64,000 nucleotides of DNA from Pegoplata infirma. Taxonomy: Eukaryota > Arthropoda > Insecta > Diptera > Anthomyiidae. Below, piece after piece: positions 1-11,104 of the stretch. Each line of letters starts with the position of its first letter. The stretch's first letter is position 1. Below the pieces are notes generated by a model that searched no databases, was not told where the DNA came from, and worked only from the letters and a program-made list of their open reading frames with translations. The translations under genes and the position numbers were made by a program. Where the stretch lies: positions 13,000,644 through 13,064,643 of the forward strand of contig OY992541.1 of NCBI GenBank assembly GCA_963921195.1. Direction: 5' to 3'.

Positions 1-1015
1 AACTTATTATAAGTAAATGAACTAAAATTTTTTCCTCATAGTTAAGAAAATTTCTCATTTTTAAATTAAATTTAACTAAATTTTAGGAAAATTCTTGATA
101 AATTTTCAAAGACATTTTTTCCTTAAAATTAGTTATGTCTTTTTTTTCAGTGTACATATAACATAACCTAAAAATACAAAATGCTTTAATTCGCCTGCTG
201 GTTGACATATGTTAATGCCAAAATCGTGTTGGCATTAAAAAGAGTCACTGATTGACAACACTTTAAAACCGTCGACTTTTGTTAACCTACAGTTGTAAAC
301 ATATTAAGTTGTCAACACTTTTTATACCGAAAATTCGAAGTCTAAATGTCAAAAGTCCGAAAATATTTCGTAGATGCTATTTCCGTCCAACTTATTATTA
401 AGTCGCTCTTGTTCTTTTCCTATTGTCATACTGGTAAGATCTACTCCAAATCCTTGTCCAAATAAAATATACCAAAATCCTAATTTCCTTGGTTTTATTT
501 CTATTCTTTATTTCGTTTCATTGGTTATTTTATTACATGAGTAATAAAATCTAAAATATTACTCGTGCTCAAAGAGGCATCCTATATTAGCGCCAGGTTT
601 CCTAAAGCTCCTCATTTCAACAAAAACAACATATGTGAATATAATTGAACACCATAAGGTATTTAAACAAGTACTAACATATTTTTTGACAAAAAAAGAC
701 AAAAATCTCGGATTTTTTTTCGCGGAATTTTTTTTTTTTAATTTTTTTTTTCCTTTTAAATAAAGTTTTTTGCAATAATCTTTTTGAAATTATGGAGAGA
801 ATTTAACTTTTTTACTCTTTTTTTTTTTGATTATTTTCTTTTTTTAATTTTGTTGCTGTCTCTATCAGCAGAAAATTTAACACTTAAACTGTTTGTGAAA
901 AAAGTATTTTTTAACTCAAATATATGAATAACGAGACGGCACATTGATGTACAACAGTACTAGGAGGATTCAGCCACCGAAAAATAGCACCAACAATGAA
1001 TGGTAAAGGTCAGGT
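1..1015. other. Non-coding, AT-rich; fragments of the 14801-30768 element core
   Basis: No credible gene. Bases about 165-230 resemble the reverse complement of 19715-19790 and the forward sequence at 29190-29255 (shared words include TACAAAATGCTTTAATTCG). Bases about 656-690 resemble 29259-29290. This suggests a disrupted extra copy of the centre of the long-TIR element. Between them, 235-650 is unclassified sequence. 700-860 is poly(A/T)-rich. Confidence 0.4.
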
Positions 1016-1023
1016 ATTCAGAG

Positions 1024-1436
1024 CAGCGTTGCCAGTTTTTGTTGTAATTTGTCCCCAAAAAAACCGCCAAATCGATATTAACTTATAACTTTCTAAATAT
1101 ATGCCGGATATCTTTTATTTTGGTCAAATTGGGTTCGCGAACATTTTTGCTTTAAGACTGATTCATAAAAAAAGTAATTGTTCATTGTAATATAACTTTA
1201 AATGTGTTGACTACTTAAAAAAAAGATGTACAATTTTCTATTCAACATTTTGCTACATAATTTTTTTGTACGTGGATCTGGACTTTCTTTAATTGGTCAG
1301 ACTTACAGAAAACATGTTCACGAATCCAATTTGACCAAAATAAACCTTATCCCCCATTTATTATAAAAGTTATGATGAATCAAAGTCGATTTGCAGATTT
1401 TTTGGGGACAAATTACAACAAAAACTGGCAACGCTG
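1024..1436. mobile_element. Non-autonomous hAT-type element (413 bp)
   Basis: The ends are inverted copies starting CAGCGTTGCCAGTTTTTG and running about 33 bp nearly perfectly. The element is flanked by an exact 8-bp direct repeat ATTCAGAG (1016-1023 and 1437-1444), the target duplication length of hAT transposons. Weaker inverted similarity continues inward, for example TTTTGGTCAAATTGG near 1118 against its complement near 1325. It has no coding capacity. It would depend on a transposase encoded elsewhere. Confidence 0.85.
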
Positions 1437-1444
1437 ATTCAGAG

Positions 1445-1802
1445 ATTAAAACGATATTTTTTACGGAGACGACCGCGTAAACGTGTGCTTAGTTAAAAAT
1501 ACAACTGTGCATTTGAATCTTTTTTTAATAGAAATATTTTAAAATGTTTGTTGTATATTTAATAGCTTTGTTGATTTTATTAAAATTATTTTAAAAAAAT
1601 GACAACTTCTTGTACAAAACGTCCTCTTTTTTTGAGGTAAACGTCCTTTTTTTTTCAAAATGGAAATGGCAACCCCATGCTATAGCATCTAAAGGTAGCA
1701 GTATGCTAAGAACATTTTTAATTTGTTTGCTGTTAACCGTACCGTGATCGCACACATACATACACAGAAAAAAATATGGGGGAAAAAAGTTTGAGTAATC
1801 AC
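1445..1802. other. No gene seen
   Basis: AT-rich spacer. It contains a CACAGAAAAAAATAT motif at about 1764-1778, resembling the ends of the 8937-9482 element, so a fragment of that family may be present. Nothing else is recognised. Confidence 0.4.
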
Positions 1803-2027
1803 TTCCCAGTCAGAAATTACGACTCTTCTAAAAAAACAATACCATTATAACATTGGATATACAAAAATACGACTTTAAAAATTCAATACCTTGCAAACAA
1901 AAAATGCAATACCATTACAACATTGGATTTTAAAAGAACCAACGTTACATAAGAGTTTAAGATTATAATCCGAAAAGGTTTACTATGGTAAACTTTTACA
2001 AAATTTCTGATTTTAATTTATTTAATT

Positions 2028-2262
2028 GAAGGGCTTACTGCAAGAACTTGATAAGCAACATTTTATTTTTTCGTGTTTTTCGCCTTCTGCTGATGTTCCA
2101 TTGATAGATTTTTGGCAGAAGTCTTGCTTTAACCCTTCGTACAAGTATATTGAGAATAAAAGTTCTGCAACAGTTCTATTTTCTACATTATTTTAAAAGT
2201 TTTAAGGCAAAAACCACCATAAAATAAAATGTTGCTTATCGAGTTTTTACAATAAGCCCATC
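2028..2262. mobile_element. Short inverted-repeat element (235 bp) nested in copy 1
   Basis: The ends GGGCTTACTGCAAGAACTTG and AATAAGCCC are inverted, with AACATTTTATTTT near 2068 mirrored by AAAATAAAATGTT near 2221. The homologous site in 31375-32643 lacks it: there the sequence runs through TTTAATTATTTC near 32403-32412 (reverse strand). Comparing empty and filled sites suggests AATT (2024-2027 and 2263-2266) was duplicated, although the AT-rich target leaves one or two bases ambiguous. Confidence 0.75.
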
Positions 2263-2802
2263 AATTATTTCTTTATACCTTTTTTAACAATAGAAAATAT
2301 TTTTTTGTGTAAAAATGCCACTGCATTTTTTTTTTTTTTTTTCATTATGTGCAAGGTGAATAAGGGTTCTATAGTCGAAAAGTCGATTAATTGACTTTTT
2401 GTATAAAAAAATCAAAATGGACTTTTTCTTTCGACTTTTTAGATTTTTCACTTGGTGGCAGATAAAAAAAAATCTTCTCAAAAAAATTTACCAGAAGAAA
2501 ACACAAAAAAACGCAAAAAAATCGAAAAAATCTTTTTTTTTTAAAAAATGTAAAATTAAAAAAATTTAAAAAGCTTACGTTTAATTCTCTACAAACTGAA
2601 AAACTGATCCCAAATCGGTCCACCCGTTTAATCTGTGTTTGAGTTTGTTTAAAAAGCTGCAAATTTTTTGTTTCTGACAATTTTTATATTAAATTTTGGT
2701 AGAAATCGAAATATTAAATAAAAAAATATCGCATTCTTAAGTGTGAACCCCCTTATTCTTTGGCGGCTCGTTGTTACCATGAAGCAGAAAGTGTTTAGTG
2801 GA

Positions 2803-3190
2803 TTTTTTTATACCCTCCAACTACAGTATGGAGGGTAACGCATCAAAATATCGGTCTAGAACCCCATACAGTATATATATTTATGATCAGTGATCGATGC
2901 TAAGAATTTCTAGCCATGTCCGTCCGTCTGTCTGTCCGTCTGTAGTTAACACTATACAGTCCAAAATAAAAGAGCTAGACTCCCAAAATTTGGCACGAAT
3001 ATGTCTTATGTTTCTAGACAGGTTAAGTTCGTAAATCAGCAAAATCAGACCAGGGGAAAAAAGTTTCCCCTTGAAGAACTTAACCAACCTCTGAAAAATA
3101 CCATGTTTTTACATGATTTTTTGTGTTGCATCATTTTTATGCTAGAAGAAGTTCAAAGTTGTTTAAATAATGATAACCCAGATATTAAAA
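2803..3190 (+). mobile_element. Helentron/DINE-1-like element, family A (3'-truncated)
   Basis: Begins TTTATACCCTCCAACTAC and carries the conserved block ending in CCCCATACAGTATATATA, then a short (GTCY)n tract at 2917-2942, then AGTCCAAAATAAAAGAGCTA. The same order appears at 8094 and, inverted, at 35783-36473. The hairpin 3' terminus seen in the complete copy is missing. Known mini-me/DINE-1 elements of Diptera have this (TA)n/(GTCY)n architecture. Confidence 0.75.
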
Positions 3191-3636
3191 AAAATAAAAA
3201 ATAAATTATTTTGAAAAATTTCTATTTTTTTAAAATTATTTTTATATACTGTATTTCTAATATAAAACACCCCAAATAACGTTATTCAGTGTTGTCTTTG
3301 AATACCATCCTAAGGTCATAAACTTATTATTACAATGTAATTTTAATCCAGTAAATTTGATTTTTTGGTGTTGTGCCGACGTCGGAAACAAAAGTCGGGC
3401 GATTGTTTTTTGGCGTTATCATTTCAATGTTATAGTAACATCATAAATTTTGTAAATAGGACCTCACTTTGGTGTTGGAGTGCCCTCCGCCAACTCTATT
3501 CTGACGTTATTCCGATTGCATTTTTCTGCCTGGGTTGTTTATATTTCAAAAAAAAAAAAAATGAGTAATTTTTTAGTTGACAGAATTAAAAGTTACTCAA
3601 AAGTTTTTAAAAAAATTTAAGTAAATAATCTATATA

Positions 3637-3790
3637 CAGTCAAACTCGGTTATAACGAATTCTCGGTTATAACGAACTAATTCTAAAGTCCCGACGTTTT
3701 AGCATCAATTTTCACACAAAATACTTCTTTTATAACGAACTCGGTTATAACGAATCCTCGGTTAAAACGAACTGCTTATTATGGTCCCAC
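3637..3790 (+). mobile_element. pogo/Tigger-like (Tc1-mariner) end fragment
   Basis: After a TA dinucleotide the sequence starts CAGTCAAACTCGGTTATAAC, a classic pogo-like TIR. GTTATAACGAA-type words recur (about 3647-3677 and 3732-3770) as subterminal repeats. I find no matching right end or transposase in the next 500 bp, so this is probably a truncated copy. Confidence 0.65.
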
Positions 3791-3985
3791 GAACTCCCAT
3801 AAATATTTTTTAATGTGTGGCAATCATGTTTATCATACTAACAATAGATAGGAATTTTTTGGTTTATATTATAATTTTGATAAAATATATTTATATTTTC
3901 AATGATTTCTTTTCAATAAGTAGTTTATTCTCGAAAAAAACATCATATTAAACAAAATTGGATCTATTTTTTTGGGAATAAAACT

Positions 3986-4213
3986 ACCCGGGTAAAAATG
4001 AAATATATATGATCATATATGAGGATATATGGATCATATATGGATTTATATAACCATATATTATCATATATGCCTCCATATATGTTCATATATGATATGA
4101 TCCGAAAATTGGCCCGATATGAGGTCATATCGGGCCAATTTTCGGATCAGATCATATATGAACATATATGGAGGCATATATGATAATATATGGTTATATA
4201 AATCCATATATGA
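3986..4213. repeat. AT-rich palindrome with CCCGGGTAAAAA end
   Basis: A near-perfect inverted repeat centred near 4123. The core (about 4099-4148) reads GATCCGAAAATTGGCCCGAT, then its exact complement across a short loop. The arms are made of CATATATG words. The left boundary CCCGGGTAAAAATG resembles the CCCGAGTAAAAA ends at 6497 and 43398, so I read it as a member of that family with its right end missing. Confidence 0.65.
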
Positions 4214-4615
4214 TCTTAGTACATTGGAACTTGAGGAATAAAAAAAATTAATTACAGTAGATAATTTCAATAAATTTCAAAAATGGGGCTCGAATTCCTT
4301 GATCAGGTGGTTTGCCACACGTTAGTTGCCGGGGGAAGTTGTCATAACTCGGCTAATTTTCAACCGATTTTAATTTTTAACACCTTATTTGATAGACAAT
4401 TAACTCTTAATCAAAATTCAGTGACCATTTGAATTCAAACTGTACTTAAAATATCAAAAAAATTGAGAAAATGAAAAAAAGTCATATTTTTCCCTTGTAA
4501 TCCGTATTTCAAACTTTAGGCTCAACCCGGAGGTACTCGGAACAAAAAAAAAATTTTTTTTAAATATGCATAATTATTTTTATCCCCAACCTCACATTTT
4601 TCAGTGCGAACACTT
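4214..4615. repeat. Direct repeat, copy 1 (402 bp)
   Basis: Starts TCTTAGTACATTGGAACTTG and ends TTTTCAGTGCGAACACTT. The unit recurs at 5571-5971 with only a few differences visible. It lacks the TG..CA ends of an LTR, so a segmental tandem duplication with a 1357-bp period is likelier than an LTR pair. A small frame inside (best seen in copy 2 at 5640-5831) resembles no protein I know. Confidence 0.8.
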
Positions 4616-5570
4616 TAACTTTTCAAAAAAATTTCTACTATGGCCACTCTAATGATCATACATTACAAATTTCAAGATTGCTACCTGAAATTAGAACGTA
4701 CCTAAAGTTTAAATTTCTACCCGTTCCACCCCCTAGGAAAAGGAAATTTCAAAAAATACTTTTTCAAGAATTTGTTTTCACTTAAGGATCCTACATTCCA
4801 AATATCAAGTTTGTATGATCATTATTTCAAGATATATAAAAAGTATTATAAGTACTATTTTTACCCCTTAAGAAAAATTTTCAAAAAGTAATTTTCCTAC
4901 ACTCATAATAATAACTCTGTAAAATACTCAGTAAAATGACTGTAATCTCAATTCAACAGATATTTGACAGAGTTTTCTGTCAAAATACAGATTTAAAGAA
5001 AAAACTTTGTATTTTGTTGTGACAAAAAAAGAGAGGAAACTCTGTTATATTACTTTTTACTTTGTAATCTTAATTTTACAGATAATTAACAGAGTTTCCT
5101 GCTAATATACAGATACTTCGTATTTTTTTATAACCAAAAAAGTTTTCTGTTTTGAGTAGTTTTTGTTTTTGTTACCAAACATCAAAATTTTATCTGTAAT
5201 TTTTTGAAGTATTCTATCTCGTGCTGATATAATTCGGTCCAAAACATATCAAGTTTGTAAAAAAAACCAAAAAAAAATAAATAAAAGCTAAAAAAGGGCC
5301 AAAAATCACTACTTTCCCGAAATCCGCCGAAATTACATCACTGTAATAGCCAAATGAAAACAGCAAACCCTACAATTTTTGGGGTTTTTATTCCTTTATT
5401 ATATGTGCTTAACAAATCCCTAAACTCCAATAGCCGATTTTTCAAAATTTCTTTAACAAAAAAAATAAAAATTTAAAATTGGAGATTTGAAAATAGTGTT
5501 GAAAAATTCAGACCACTTTAGCATTTATTTAAAACAAGTTAGCAAAACGCAATATAAAAAATATGTATCT
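4616..5570. repeat. Spacer between direct repeats with degenerate tandem repeats
   Basis: 4640-4900 resembles, in inverted orientation, the ~125-bp units of 6020-7440 (shared words around GGATCCTACATTCCAAA and AAAGTACTTTTT-like runs). 4900-5130 holds two units of about 130 bp recognisable by ACAGAGTTT and ATACAGAT words. 5130-5570 is otherwise unremarkable. No gene seen. Confidence 0.5.
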
Positions 5571-5971
5571 TCTTAGTACATTGGAACTTGAGGAATAAAA
5601 AAAATTAATTACAGTAGATAATTTCAATAAATTTCAAAAATGGGGCTCGAATTCCTTGATCAGGTGGTTTGCCACACGTTAGTTGCCGGGGGAAGTTGTC
5701 ATAACTCGGCTAATTTTCAACCGATTTTAATTTTTAACACCTTATTTGATAGACAATTAACTTTTAATCAAAATTCAGTGACCATTGGAATTCAAACTGT
5801 TCTTAAAATATCAAAAAAATTGAGAAAATGAAAAAAGTCATATTTTTCCCTTGTAATCCGTTTTTCAAACTTTAGGCTCAACCCGGAGGTACTCGGAACA
5901 AAAAAAAAATTTTTTTTAAATATGCATAATTATTTTTATCCCCAACCTCACATTTTTCAGTGCGAACACTT
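5571..5971. repeat. Direct repeat, copy 2 (401 bp)
   Basis: Near-identical to 4214-4615. Both copies contain CCGGGGGAAGTTGTCATAAC and end TTTTCAGTGCGAACACTT, after which they diverge. The high similarity implies a fairly recent duplication. Confidence 0.8.
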
Positions 5972-6019
5972 ATGGATTTAACATTTTTTAATTTTTCTAT
6001 ATAACGCTATGGCCAGTCT

Positions 6020-7440
6020 AATGATCATTCGGTAAAAAAACATTCTGGAAAAAATACTTTTTGGAAATTCCGCTTCTTAGTAGGGTAAAATGGCTAAGAA
6101 AGTGTACTTCCGGTAATTTTCTGAAAAATTCTTCGGTGAAAACCAAAATTTTGGGAAAAGTACTTTTTGGAAATTCCATTTCTTAACGGGGTTAAAAAGT
6201 ATACTTTTTGTACTTTTAATATTTACTGAAATAATATTCCTAGATAATTGGAATTAGTAATGTAGGATCCTTTGGTGAAGAAAAAACATACTGGAAAAAG
6301 TACTTTTTGGAAATTCCGTTTCTAACAGGGGTAATAAAGTGTAATTTTGGTACTATTTTTTTTGTTCCTATAATAATTGTCTTAGAAGCTTGAATTTTGG
6401 AATGTGGGGTCCTTCGGTGAAAAAAACAATCTGCTATGCTAAAGTATTTTTAAAAGATTCCGTTTCTAGAGGTGTAGAAAAGTGTTTTTTTTACTTCCCG
6501 AGTAAAAAAGTTCCTATATAGTTGTATATAATTTTATAAACATCACATATGATTAAATAGAATTATATAGAATTTGATGCGAAAAATGAGTCGATAAAAC
6601 TATATAAAATTTGATCAATGCTTCATATATTTTGATAAATTTTTTATATAATTTTATGCGAAATTTGGACCCCTATTTTTATATAATAATAGCAAAATTA
6701 TATAATTAGATATAATTATATAAAAATATATAAAATTGTATAAAACTGTATAAAACTATATAAAGTTACATAAAATTATATCAAGTTTTATATAAATCAT
6801 AAAATTTTGTTTTAATCATATATATATATATATAATTTTATGTAACTTTATATAGTTTTATACAGTTTTATACAATTTTATATATTTTTATATAATTATA
6901 TCTAATTATATAATTTTGCTATTATTATATAAAAATAGGGGTCCAAATTTCGCATAAAATTATATAAAAAATTTATCAAAATATATGAAGCATTGATCAA
7001 ATTTTATATAGTTTTATCGAATCATTTTTCGCATCAAATTCTATATAATTCTATTTAATCATATGTGATGTTTATAAAATTATATACAACTATATAGGAA
7101 CTTTTTTACTCGGGTTTTTATACTTCTTGAAATAATGATCCTAGGCAGTGAAAATTTTAATGCTGTATTCTTTAGTGAAAAAATATTTTGGGAAAAGTAA
7201 TTTTTGGAAATTCTGTTTCTAAGAGTCGTAAAGGGCATACAAAAGTGTAAGTTTGGTACTTCTTATATTTCTTAAAATAACGGTTCAGAAAAAAAAGCTT
7301 TTTGGAAAATTTAATTTTAAGTGGAAAAGGTTGCAAATGGTTATTTGTACCTATCTAACTATTAAAGCCTAGAAACTCAAAATTTGACATGCAGTATCCT
7401 CCAGCCGAAATAACACCCAAGAGATGGACAGGGTAAAAAG
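6020..7440. repeat. Degenerate ~125-bp tandem repeat, split by a palindrome
   Basis: Units recur with AAAGTACTTTTTGGAAATTC followed by CGTTTCTAA, then a GTACTT word and a GGGTCCTTCGGTGAA-like word. At least five degenerate units are visible at about 6050, 6160, 6290, 6430 and 7190. The 6497-7114 palindrome interrupts a unit. Related sequence occurs inverted at 4640-4900. Confidence 0.6.
6497..7114. mobile_element. 618-bp near-perfect palindromic element (CCCGAGTAAAAA ends)
   Basis: Left end CCCGAGTAAAAAAGTTCCTA is mirrored by the right end, and the arms match almost base for base to a centre near 6805 (TATATATATA). Examples are TGATCAATGCTTCATATATT on the left and its complement on the right. 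It is almost entirely A/T with (TATA)-type words. Flanks TT on both sides suggest a 2-bp duplication. The same ends delimit 43398-48263. Confidence 0.8.
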
Positions 7441-7444
7441 GGGT

Positions 7445-8021
7445 ACCTTAATTGGTACAAGTGGTGTAAAATGGTATGTTTATATCTATAAGACAAATAC
7501 AATAGCACTTTTTATTTCTGTAACGCATGTTATATGGAGAGGTATGAAACTTGCATGGAGATTGAATTGGAAATGAATTGGAGTAGAACGGGGAACGAAA
7601 TGGAATCGAGCGGGGAACAATATAGAATGGTACTTTTTACTAAAATTTTTCGTATTAAACTTTTTAACTCTATATTTTTTCTCTCTATATGTTTTTTTAC
7701 CGAACATTTTTTTATTCCAAATTCTTTTTTCACTGAAATATTTATTCACTCAAAATCCAAAATCCCGATATAAGGACTCGAAAATTGTCAAAATCTTTTT
7801 CATCGGAACGTACATGACAACGTACCACCGAAATTATTCAAATTTTATTGTTTAAGTTCTTCAATAAAATATTATTTAATGAAAGACTTAAACGTCCAAA
7901 ATTAAATAAAACAAAGACTACATATGAGTCATTTTTTGAAATCGGTAGGGTAATCCTGATCCTTCTATTATCCGGTATTTAACATAACCGGTAACGAAGT
8001 TCCGGCGGGCGAGCTAGTTTA
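7445..8021 (-). mobile_element. Dispersed repeat with ACTAGC terminus, copy 1
   Basis: On the minus strand it starts ACTAGCTCGCCCGCCGGAAC TTCG and continues through a block (7590-8000) that matches 50754-51130 in order: the TTCGTTA word, AATATTATT-type words, ATCGGGA/TTTTGGATTTTGAGTGAATA, and GGTAC. Two small overlapping frames (7486-7773) are chance ORFs. The family is unidentified. Confidence 0.6.
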
Positions 8022-8093
8022 ATAAAAATTTAATAGTTTTTTAATTGTTTTTGTATTCTCTTAGTTTTTAGAATTCTTATTTAGTTTATTGTT

Positions 8094-8395
8094 CTTATAC
8101 CCTCCAACCACGGTATGGGGGTATACTCATTTTGTCATTCTGTTTGTAACGCATAGAAATATCGGTCGGGGACCCCCTAAAGTATATATATTATTGATCT
8201 ATGATCGATTATAAGTCATTCTATGAATGTCCGTCCGTCCGTCTGTATAAAGCACGATTCAGTCCAAAATAAAAGAGCTAGACTCCTGAAAATTGGCACG
8301 AATGTGTCTCATAGTTATAGGCCGGTTAAGTTCGGAAATGAGTAAAATCGGATAAGGGACAAAAAAGATCTAAAAAACCTCCCCGAGTAAAAATT
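8094..8395 (+). mobile_element. Helentron/DINE-1-like element, family A (3'-truncated)
   Basis: Starts TTATACCCTCCAACCACGGT and contains AAATATCGGTCGGGGACCCC, then TATATATTATTGATC, a short (GTCC)n at 8229-8245, AGTCCAAAATAAAAGAGCTA and GGTTAAGTTCGGAAATGAG. It lacks the hairpin 3' end and stops near a CCCGAGTAAAAATTAAC end (8384), where an AT-rich fragment (to about 8546) of the 6497-type family begins. Confidence 0.75.
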
Positions 8396-8936
8396 AACAT
8401 ATATTACAATATATAACTTGAAACAAACATAATAAATTATTTATTATATTTTCAAAATTTTTTTTAATGCAGTCCTACGTAGTAATATATAATTTAATCA
8501 TGATTCGGATTAAAAAGTGTACGGTTGATATAATTATATAAAATTATATGAGGGCATGCGCGGGTACCAGGGGGGGGAGGGTAAATTCCCCCCCCCCCAG
8601 ACCAAATTTCAAAAAGAAAAAAAAAAAAAAAAAATAGAAAGGAAAAGAAAGAAGAAGAAAAAAAGAAAGAAGGAAATTTTCTAAAAAATTTTCCGAAGGA
8701 AAAAAATCTCGAAATCCAAAAATTTTTCATAGAAACAAGTCTGAAAATGTATATAGGGAAAATTTTTAAAGGAAAAATGTGACTTAATCTGAAAATTTTC
8801 TGTGAAAAAATATCTGTCAATATTATTATGAATTTTGGTATAAAAAAATGACTTAGAATATGTTTTTTTTTTTTGTATAGAAAAATGTTTCAAGATCTTA
8901 ATTTGGTTTACATAAAAAATGTTTGTCTACTGCATA

Positions 8937-9482
8937 CACAGAAAAAAATAAAAAAAAATATTTGAGTAAATTTTTAATACTATTGAGTAAAAAATGTTTG
9001 CACCAGTAAACGATTTAATAGTATTGAGTAAATTTTTAATAAAAATTTATTAAATGTTTGAAAAAAAAATTGAGTAAATGTTTAATTGACACAAGTAAAA
9101 AGTTACTCAAAATTTATTATTTATTTTTTTAAAAAGTTTAAAAAAGTTTTAAATTTTTTTACAAAAAAAAAAAACAAAAAACTTGTTTTTTCAAACTTTA
9201 CTAACCATATTTATGTCTCAAAAACATAGGAACATTTTATAAAGACGGTTACAAACTTTCATAGACATACACAAAAAACTATAAACTAAACGAGAATTCG
9301 GAAAACTATGAGAGTTTAAAAAAAAATAAAAAACTATTAAATTTTTATTAAATTATTTACTTAAATTGCTTTTAAAATTTTTAAGTAAATTTTTAATTGC
9401 GTCAATTAAAAAATTATCCAATTTTGTTTTTAAATTTAAACAAGTGATTACTCAAATTTGTTTCCTCCATATTTTTTCTGTG
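8937..9482. mobile_element. TIR element with CACAGAAAAAAA ends (546 bp)
   Basis: Left CACAGAAAAAAATAAAAAAA and right ATTTTTTCTGTG are inverted, flanked by TA on both sides (8935-8936 and 9483-9484). Internal TTGAGTAAATTTTTAAT words recur in both orientations. The related hAT copy at 37390-39020 lacks this insertion. Similar ends occur at 16049-17232 and near 14273-14287. Confidence 0.7.
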
Positions 9483-9539
9483 TAGGAATAATATCTTAAA
9501 ATCTTTAAAATATATGTAGTCTAACGTTAGAAAAACTAT

Positions 9540-10860
9540 TTTGGAAAACTTTTTCAGAATGTGTTAGTATCGGTCACAGAATCTGAGACTTTTTCCATAG
9601 AAAAAGGTACAAAAAACTCCTCACATCCTCAAACAATTTCTTTTTCGGATTTTTCTAGAAGAATTCCCAAATTCTAAAAGTCTCAGAATCTAAGACTACT
9701 GAGGCATAAAAATTTGAGACTTATTTATTGGAAAAAAGGTCACAGAATATGAGACTTTTTCTATAGGAAAAAGATCTCAGAATCTGTGAATTTGAGACTT
9801 ATTTTAAGGGAAAAGGTCTCAAAATCTAAATCTTTTTTAAAAAGAAAAAGGTCACAAAGTCTGAAAAAAAAGTCTCAGAAGTTGAAACTTACTCAATTGA
9901 AGAAGGTCGCAGAATCTGTGACATTTTCTATGGGAAAAAGGTCTTAGTATCTAAGACTTTTTCTATAGGAATAAGGTCTCAGAATTTCAAAATTTTAGAC
10001 TTATTATATAGGTAAAATTTCTCAGACTCTGACACTTTTTCTTTGGGAAACAGGTCTCAGAATCTATGAATTTTTCTATAGGAAAAAGATCTCAAAATCT
10101 GAGACGTTTTCTGTAGAAAAAAGTGTCTTTTTTATATAAGAAAAAGGTTTTAGAATCTAAAACTTTTTCAATAGGAAAAACGTCTCAGAATCTGTGACTT
10201 TTTCTTTTGGAAAGGGTATCAGAATCTCAGACTTTTTCTATAGGAAAATGGTCTTTGAATCAGAATGTTACTCTTTTTCTGACTGAAAAAGTTCATACAA
10301 TCTGAGAGTTTTTATAAAGGAGAAAGTTCTCAGAATCTGTCACTTTTCTTTAGGTGAAATTGTGAATTTTAGACTTTTTTTGTTTACGAAAAATCTCTCA
10401 GAATCTGAGACATTTTCTATGGGAAAAAGGTCTGAAAGTCTGAGAATTTTTCCTTAGGAATAAGGTATCAGAATCTGAGACTTTTTCGATAGAAAAACAG
10501 GTCTGACAATCTGAGATTTTTTCTATAGGAAATAGGTCTGAGACTTTCTCTATAGATAAAGGTCTCTGAATCTGAAATTTTATTTCGAACAAATCTAATA
10601 ATCTGAGACCTGTTCTATAGGAAAAATATCTCAAAAATGCTTTAAAATATGAGAATTTTTCTATTGTAAAATTTCTCAGAATCTGAGACTTTTTCTGTGA
10701 AAAAAAGTTCTTAGAATCCAAAAATTATTCTATACGAAAAAAGTCTTAGATTCTGAGACATTTTTCGTTAAGAAGAAGTCTTAGATTCTGAGACATAAGT
10801 TCTATAAAAAATAATTTTTTTTCCCTCTGATATTTTCTATGTAGAAAGAATTTCTTCTAT
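9540..10860. repeat. Minisatellite, ~33-40-bp unit around CTCAGAATCTGAG
   Basis: About 30 degenerate units follow the pattern TCTCAGAATCTGAGACTTTT, then TCTATAGGAAAAAGG. The core CTCAGAATCTGAG is nearly self-complementary. The same unit family recurs at 30800-31250 and 37600-38700. Short frames here (e.g. 10398-10721, minus) are by-products of the repeat. Confidence 0.8.
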
Positions 10861-11104
10861 TGAAAAATTATCAGATTTAGAAAAAACAAAAAAAAAATTA
10901 TCTAAACGATCATAAAAAACAAACCACCTTCGGCAAAAACTAATAAATTTTATGATTTTATAGCATTCCCATCACTTTTTTTCAAAAAAAACGTATCCGT
11001 GTTTTTGCTCGTCCGATAAAGCATTACGATTTTTTTTTTTGAAGTAAAAAAAAAAATTTCCCCCCCCCCCAAAGCCAAAAGCTGTACCCACCACTGTATG
11101 AGGG

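Larger units (their letters stand above)
1805..3534. mobile_element. TIR element, CCCAGGCAG family, copy 1
   Basis: Left end CCCAGTCAGAAATTACGACT and right end GCATTTTTCTGCCTGGG are inverted. The flanks give a possible 2-bp duplication TT. A second copy lies inverted at 31375-32643, and both outer segments match it at high similarity (1805-2000 with 32460-32640; 2280-2480 with 32210-32400; 3350-3534 with 31375-31560). Copy 1 is longer because it carries nested insertions at 2028-2262 and about 2803-3190. No transposase frame is present; predicted short frames here are chance ORFs. Confidence 0.75.
8555..11096. mobile_element. hAT-type element A, filled with minisatellite
   Basis: The ends CATGCGCGGGTACC and (reverse) CAGTGGTGGGTACAGC are imperfect inverted repeats, flanked by an exact 8-bp duplication TATGAGGG (8547-8554 and 11097-11104). 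Poly(C) tracts sit near both ends. The interior holds an A-rich segment (8600-8900), a nested element (8937-9482) and a minisatellite (about 9540-10860). An inverted relative lies at 37390-39020. No transposase frame remains, so it would be non-autonomous. Confidence 0.7.

Noticed and set aside
4214..5971. LTR retrotransposon flanked by the 402-bp direct repeats
   Set aside because: No TG..CA ends, primer-binding site, coding remnant or target duplication; a segmental duplication explains it better.
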